From Phyto melanocephala (Eukaryota; Arthropoda; Insecta; Diptera; Rhinophoridae): a stretch of DNA of 64,000 nt. The stretch spans positions 58,947,997 through 59,011,996 of the forward strand of contig OW799237.1 in NCBI GenBank assembly GCA_941918925.1, written 5' to 3'. The position numbers and the translations under genes are program-made. Positions 57,811-64,000 of this stretch are shown here, piece by piece. Below the pieces are notes generated by a model. The model did no database searches. It had not been told where the DNA came from and saw only the letters and a list, made by a program, of their open reading frames with translations. How positions within the stretch are numbered: the first letter of the stretch is position 1; each line of letters starts with the position of its first letter.

Positions 57811-59331
57811 ACTGTCTGCTGTCTAATTGTTATATTTTCGGTTGCTAACACTTTGCTGCACAAATGGCGACAAATTCGGATACAGCTCATAATGCTCGAA
57901 TACGTGTGTTCCTCTGTCTCATCAGTAAATGAGAAAAATATTTTCGTTGAAAACAAAATAAGTAATGAAGTTAAATCAAAGTTACATATAGACTTTAATC
58001 TGCTCGGATTAAAATCTTTTTGATATTTTTTTCAGGACGAGGCAAAACCTTTATCCGTTAGAGATTCCTTAAAGGCGGTTAAGCAATCGCTTCTGTGGAT
58101 GTTTTTCTCATGTTTTTTTCTTATCTAAAATGCGAACGTATAGTTACTGCAACATGTTAGTCGAAATAATGTCATTGTTTTAACGAAAGCTTTTAATGAC
58201 AAAATTGCAATCAAACTGAGCACAAATGATAAATAAAAAATCTCCGTCTGGATTGTTAACAAAAAAAGCTCTCTTTCTATTTGACATTCTTTCCACAGAA
58301 GCAAGCAGAATACAATTGTGTTAAACAAAGTTTAAAATGAAATTCAACTTTTCCCATAAAGACAGTGTTACCTGTTGTTATCCTAAATAAATTTGCTTTC
58401 ATCTCTATACTTTTTCAATAGAATTAATAAACATTGTTGCTGACAATACTTGGTTTGAATGGCGTTGCTGTCCCTGCATCTGTATCTTTTCAATTCAATG
58501 CACATAAGTAGCCTGTTATTTATTATTGGAATTTTCATTTTGCCATCTAATGCAATTACTTAGCCGTAAAAGTCTACGAAAAGAAATATACAATCGTCCA
58601 ATTCAAATCCTATCGCAGGAGTTGTATGTCGGCGGATTTAACAATAGTTGATAATTTCCTGTGTCATATAAATACAACATGGATGAAAAATATAATTCTA
58701 TCACAATTTTTCTTTCAACAGTATTATTTAGTTATTTTATCTTTATATTAATACTTTGTTCCTTTTGTTAAGCTTGAGCTAACTTTAGTGATTTGTAAAA
58801 ATATTCCTTATTAACACCAATATTTCGCTAACAAACAATGGGTAGCTTCATTAGTGTAAATATACAAATTGTATAAACAAAAACATATTCTAAACAATTT
58901 GAAAACTATTTTGTAAAAAAGGCGGGAAAACAAGATACGTTACAAAAATGTCAAACACTCTTAGACTTCCGTTTTCAGATCTTTTTAACTTAACATCTAT
59001 AATATTGGACACACTACTTGCAGTATCTGTCTTATAGTTAATTTGCTGTGTAGATGATACCTTAAAAATTTGCAACATTTCTTACATATTTTCGAGTCTG
59101 TAATTATCCCTGTATCTTTGTCTGCCTCAAATAAATGTATTTTTGAAATAAGGATAGCGATTAGAATTAGCGCAATTTAAAAATAATCCTGTATTATGAG
59201 CCAATGTATGTTTGAGCAACACACATCCTCTGCGATAGGTTGTGAACTGGGCAAATATATCATATCGATAATAAGGAAATAAGCACGACTGCCTCTGTTA
59301 TTTCCCATATTTTTAACACCACAATTAAAAT
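57811..59331. other. AT-rich non-coding DNA
   Basis: No feature recognised; short minus-strand frames (57774-57956, 58125-58328, 58890-59078) have no motifs. Confidence 0.5.
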
Positions 59332-59607
59332 TTTTTAGCCGCCACTACAAAATGGCGGACAATAAATTTATATGTGGGTCAAATCTGGTATTTTAAAATG
59401 TAACTTCTTGAACCGCCTCAATATTGGTATCAAATGAAAGGGCTTGACCAGTAGAATACAGTTAATTATTCTAAAATGTAAAATCCAAGATGGCGTCTAA
59501 AACAAAATGGCTTCGATGTGGGATTATACCAATGTACATGATGGTAAAGGGTGTTATTAGATTTAGTACGGCCGAATATAGCACTATTACTTATTTTTTT
59601 AACATTC
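59332..59607 (+). mobile_element. CAAAATGGCG repeat with Helentron-like 3' end, copy 2
   Basis: GCCGCCACTACAAAATGGCG, ATCAAATGAAAGGGCTTGAC, AATCCAAGATGGCG and AAAACAAAATGGC are collinear with 21495-21800. It ends TTAGTACGGCCGAATATAGC followed by ACTATTACTTATTTTT, a degraded hairpin plus CTCTTACTT-type terminus, so this repeat belongs to the Helentron-like group. Confidence 0.65.
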
Positions 59608-60170
59608 TTTATAATAAGAAAATTTGCTTAAGCCAGAATAAGTGAGTGAAAATAAATTTAAATAAAAAGTTTGAACAAATATGAATTTATAATTATAACA
59701 AACACACATGGAACAGTGTTTATGGCATTCAGGAATATATTGATCGGTGTGTACTAACTTGAAAGACTTGAAAATAAAAAATAAAAATACAATTTTGCTT
59801 TCCATATTTCCAGCCAAAGGATGGGTACAGAAAGCATTACAATAATGTACTAAGAATATGAAATGTAATTTGAAAGAAAGAAATAATTGATATGCTTCCC
59901 AATTTCTAATTTCATTAAGTTGGAACGTATATAGTAGTGTCAAATTACATAAGAGTATGCCCATAAAGACTGGGGATGATGAAATAAAATTGTGGATTAC
60001 ACTCGGCTAATAACTGAAGAATACTTTTAAATGATTAGAATTTAATTTAAACATGTTTTTGAAGTTTAATATTAACAAAAAAAAACGAACTTAATCCAGA
60101 ATAAGTGATTTATGATAAATTTCAATTGAAACTTCGAATAAATATAAGTTCATAATTAAGAATCATAAAT
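59608..60170 (+). repeat. Two diverged direct repeats
   Basis: 59605-59700 and 60085-60175 share TTAAKCCAGAATAAGTGA, ATAAATTTMAAT, AAYAAATATRA and TTTATAATTA-like blocks. Possibly the remnants of a duplicated or long-terminal segment; the intervening ~380 bp show nothing. Confidence 0.35.
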
Positions 60171-60175
60171 GATAA

Positions 60176-63100
60176 TTTCTCGCTTTTAGGTACAAGCGAA
60201 ATGTTTAAAATAACTTTGGAAGAATTGTAAAATATTACTCTTGCCTTTAACTTATTCCACAATAAAATATTTTCATACCTGCGCCTATTACGTGACATCA
60301 TTATGCACATACTTTCTACTATTGGCTTCACACTTCAACGCTACTCAAAGATGATATTGAAAGAAACAATATTGAATAGAAACAACAACCGCACCAATAT
60401 ATTGCAAGGTTTGTTCTTATGGCTCTATTTTAATATGAAAATACTTCTTTTAAAGTCTAAAATGTTTTCCGCTTTATTTGCAGTAAATTTGTATTAACGT
60501 AATGATGTTTGTGCGCGTGAATTTGTTTACGTGTTTAGAATATAATACCGATTAAATGTACGTATCGTACATTAGTGCATGTAATTTATATTTGTTAGCT
60601 TGTATACATTAAGGGTTACTTTAATACACGACACCAATTTATGTCAAATCAAATGTAATTGTGGCCCACTTATTATAAGCCTCATGAACTTAATTTGTTC
60701 AATTTATATTTTTTTTAATATTTTCGCTGTTATTTCTTACTACTTTATATAAGATGCCAAAACATTTTACGGCATATATGTATCTCTGACTTCGCCTCAA
60801 ATTTTCAATGTAATTAAATTTTATTTTAGAAATGCTTATAAGACTGGTGACATCCGATTTTTGCTCCAAAGTCAGCTTCTAAAAAATATTTATGATTTCA
60901 TTTTGGATGCCTTAATGAGATGCATTTTCTATGAGATAGTTGTTTGTTAACCAAGCAAACAAAACACAAGAAAACGAAATAGATTAAAAGTTCATATGTA
61001 ACGCGATACTTTCAAAGTCCATCTTAAAATGGACGAACATGTGGAAGGGAAATATTTAGTTTGGTAGCATATTACGGGTGGAGAAGACAGCATTGTTTTT
61101 AAATTCGGTACTCGGTGAAACACTTTGATGACAAGAAAAAAAAATAAGGAAAATAAAAATCAAACAATAACAACAATAATGGAATGTTGCCGATAACATG
61201 TTTGTCTATGCGAACGCAAATGAATAAACAAAAAAGAGTTCCAGATATTTGTCTTCCAAATGTTCGCCCATCTTAACTCGAATTTAGCAAAACTTTAATA
61301 ATTATTTACGATCTTTAATTTTCTGATACTACAGCAGTATATTATAGTTATACTAACATGGTTCTAGTGGTTAAATACCAGAACGGGTTGCATCAGGTCA
61401 ATCGACTTAACAGAAAAGCATTGGCCTTCTAGACACAAATGCACCAATATGTCATACTTTAAAAGTAGACTGAACTTTGTTTGTTTGCTTTTAAATTGAT
61501 ACGCTTTAATGTATACGAATCGAATAATAATTGTGTAGGAATTTCTATTTATGTTCATATATTTATTGTCACATTCGATCAACGTTTCAATTTCAATAGG
61601 ATTTTCTTGGAATTTTCTTTTCAACTGACAAATACTTGAATCAACAAACCCTTCAAGCATATAACGTTGTATTTATTATTGTTCATAGGCCACAATAGAA
61701 GAGTAAAATGAAAAGAAAAATCGTAAATTATTTGAAATTATTTGTTTGAAAATTCTTAAGAATTCGTTGCATTAAAAAAGCCACTCACTTCAATCATTAT
61801 AAGCCATTTCATTAATGTCTTCTTTAGTTAAGTTTTTGCGACTTTTGTTGTTGTTGTTTTTTTTTTTTAACTTATAGTTGCTTGGAAAAATTACTTAAAG
61901 TTGTTTCATTAAATTAAAAACCACAAAAAAGTTTAATAAAGAAATGAAAGTATTTTCAAAAAAGTTCAGAGTATTTCTGTTGACAAAATGAATTTAATAA
62001 CATTAACTCTTGATATATTTTTTTTTGGATTTTCCGTTTGACATTTCTTTTGCTTTGTTTCGGTTAAGGTAGAAATACTTTTAGTTATCGTTGAGAAGAC
62101 CAATGCAAATGTATTTTGATAGAAATAAAAACATTTATTGTTAGATACCGTTGTTTATTGTAAATGAATTTTTGCTGACACGGTCGATACAAACAGTATC
62201 CATGGCAGCAGGAAGTGATGGAATTTATGTTTGAATTTTGTTGGTTGTAGGAAATGTTTGCAGACCCACACATTTTATAAACTTTATTTTAAAGTTTGTT
62301 TTGCTAATTTTGCTCTATGTATAAAGTTTTACACATAAACAGAAAGTTCTTACAAAAAATTTGTTAAAAATGGCCACTAAATACTACGGACAATTCGCTT
62401 AAATACGTGCTAGAGAAATTTCTGTTATCAAAAGAAGACAGTTTTAAAAAATTATGAATTAAATTTTGTTTTCAACGATGCTTAGCTTACACTTGTATAC
62501 GGTGGCGAGATTTTTATACTAGAGTTTACATTTGCTAATTAACACATTTTAACTTTGTAATTTTTTACAAGATGCCTTCAAACTCCCCCAGGAAACTGAT
62601 AATAAATGAAAATCTTTTCGAAAACAAAAATGTGCATTAATAACTTTATGAAAGACGGCTAAATGTAGCACTGAGAATATAATTAATTTTTTGTTTTTTG
62701 GTGACCTCTAGACTTTGATTTAAAAATTATTTTTAAATATTTCGAAACTTATATTTCACTTTAGACTAAGTATGTACTGCATGTCCTTACAATTGTTTTG
62801 AGAAAACTAGAACCGAACACAATAACTAGTAAATAAAACTTCCTCTAGATGGATCTTAATTTAATACAATTAATTTTGAAAACGTCTCTATTAACATCAC
62901 TGAATACCAGGGTGATATAACCGATTATCCGATTATTCATTAGAAAAAGTAAATTTATTATATATGAAAGTATGTATCTATTTATACAAGAATAAAGTTC
63001 TTTTCAGATCTGGGGGATTCAGCTCTACCTTAAACCAGAAAAATCTGTCAGTAAGTGTGTTTAAAAATCAGGTAGTCGTGTTCTTAAGATAATGTATATT

Positions 63101-64000
63101 TTTATTTAAAAAAAATCTACAGAAAGATTTTGTTCAAAATTATCACTTAAATATAAACATGGTTGAATCATAGTCGAAGAGCAACATACTATGATTGTGG
63201 TTAAAATATATAATGGTTGTCAGTTATAATTATTATGTTTAATTAAATTATCATGGAATTATCAGATTATGACCACCAATGAAATGGACAATCTTTTCTC
63301 GTTCAGAATCAAATTATTGTCTTTTGCTATAAGTCATATTGATTGTAGCTACTCACCTTTATAATTACAATATTATTTTACATTTTATCATTTATTTCTG
63401 TTATTTTTTTTTCTTTTTTAATTTTTCTCTATTTTTTTTTATATTTCAAACTTGGAAAAAAATTATTATTAAATAGCATAATGGATTGATTGCTTTGCAA
63501 TCGTATTGTTGTTTCATCGATTATTGTATGATTATTTGTATTTTTGAGTGCTATTGAATTTTAATGCAGTTTTTGCGAAGACATCGTATTATTTTTGTCA
63601 ACGACTTTTTTTATATCATACTTTTGTTACAGTACAGTCATATCGAAGTTATGATGAAAGGTAAACAGTAAAGGATTAAATTCAAACAAACATTGATTAT
63701 CGTGAAAAAATATATGACAAAAAAATATAAAAATAACTATTACTTGCTTTCGATAACCAAAAATTGTTATAGAAACTATAATATGACCGTCGTGTAGATA
63801 GTATGACCTTTCAAAGTGCTACGACTACAATAACATTACAGCTACAGAAAAACATCCATAGTTTTTAGCGTAAAAGTTGGTAAAGCTGTGTAGTATAACT
63901 TTCTTGCAGTAAATAAAAAAGTGACTAATTAGGAAGACACACAGTTTAATAAAAATTTGTCGGGGGAATAGTGTGTATAAGTTTTTTCTGATTCACGCTT
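60176..64000. other. AT-rich non-coding DNA to window end
   Basis: No element or gene recognised over 3.8 kb. A minus-strand frame of 98 codons (61364-61660; MLEGFVDSSICQLKRKFQEN at its start) looks somewhat coding-like in its first 40 residues but has no motif or splice support. A 20-codon stretch before a GTGAGT at about 61797-61845 on the minus strand is similarly weak. Confidence 0.4.

Noticed and set aside
60250..60320. Minus-strand SMCIMMSRNRRR before CAG/GTATGA as an exon
   Set aside because: No acceptor or start with good context; too short to judge.
61797..61850. Minus-strand RKNLTKEDINEMAYND followed by TGA and GTGAGT as a terminal or donor exon
   Set aside because: Very short; stop lies just before the donor; the neighbouring frame is also open; no other support.
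1..64000. CRISPR arrays, bacterial operons, rRNA or tRNA genes
   Set aside because: None seen; sequence organisation is that of an insect nuclear genome.

Overview
The window looks like a piece of a large, AT-rich fly genome, most likely a higher (schizophoran, possibly calyptrate) dipteran. I infer this from strong A/T bias, dispersed CATACA, CA and TAAA microsatellites, Drosophila DINE-1/Helentron-like dispersed repeats with CTGTCCGTCTGTCCG blocks, and insect Tc1/mariner, jockey-like, I/R1-like and Ty3/gypsy remnants. There is no bacterial gene organisation, rRNA, tRNA gene or CRISPR array. The species cannot be named from the sequence alone.

Host coding content is very sparse. The best candidates are small minus-strand exons: a first coding exon at 45223-45303 (ATG, 27 codons, consensus donor), an internal exon at 41329-41385 (19 codons), and a weaker one at 15577-15633 (19 codons). 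All three are mutually phase-compatible (phase 0). If they belong together, most of the window is intron of one large minus-strand gene that I cannot name. A possible plus-strand core promoter/5' leader lies at 15690-15845.

The rest is transposon debris in several layers. (1) A DINE-1/Helentron-type family with 13-bp subterminal inverted repeats and a 3' ATTCGGC hairpin, with a full-length copy at 5929-7757 and many partial copies. Two or three copies carry a Tc1/mariner-type element at the same internal position and in the same relative orientation. (2) Separate Tc1/mariner remnants at 8075-8649, 47452-47857, 50915-51470 and 56758-56945. (3) Non-LTR retrotransposon remnants at 3318-4060, 9855-11345, 19860-20262, 46940-48430 and 56950-57240. 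(4) A Ty3/gypsy pol remnant at 25860-26890. (5) SINE-like pieces at 2330-2485, 38372-38597 and 53795-54004. (6) Several short foldback or MITE elements.

The most unusual object is 12540-14905: a 2.37-kb element with near-perfect ~656-bp terminal inverted repeats. It encloses a minus-strand reading frame with three CxxC pairs and, in opposite orientation, a fragment of what I believe is a later part of the same invertebrate protein family. I recall this family only as unnamed, uncharacterised proteins. It is the best candidate for an undescribed mobile-element type here.
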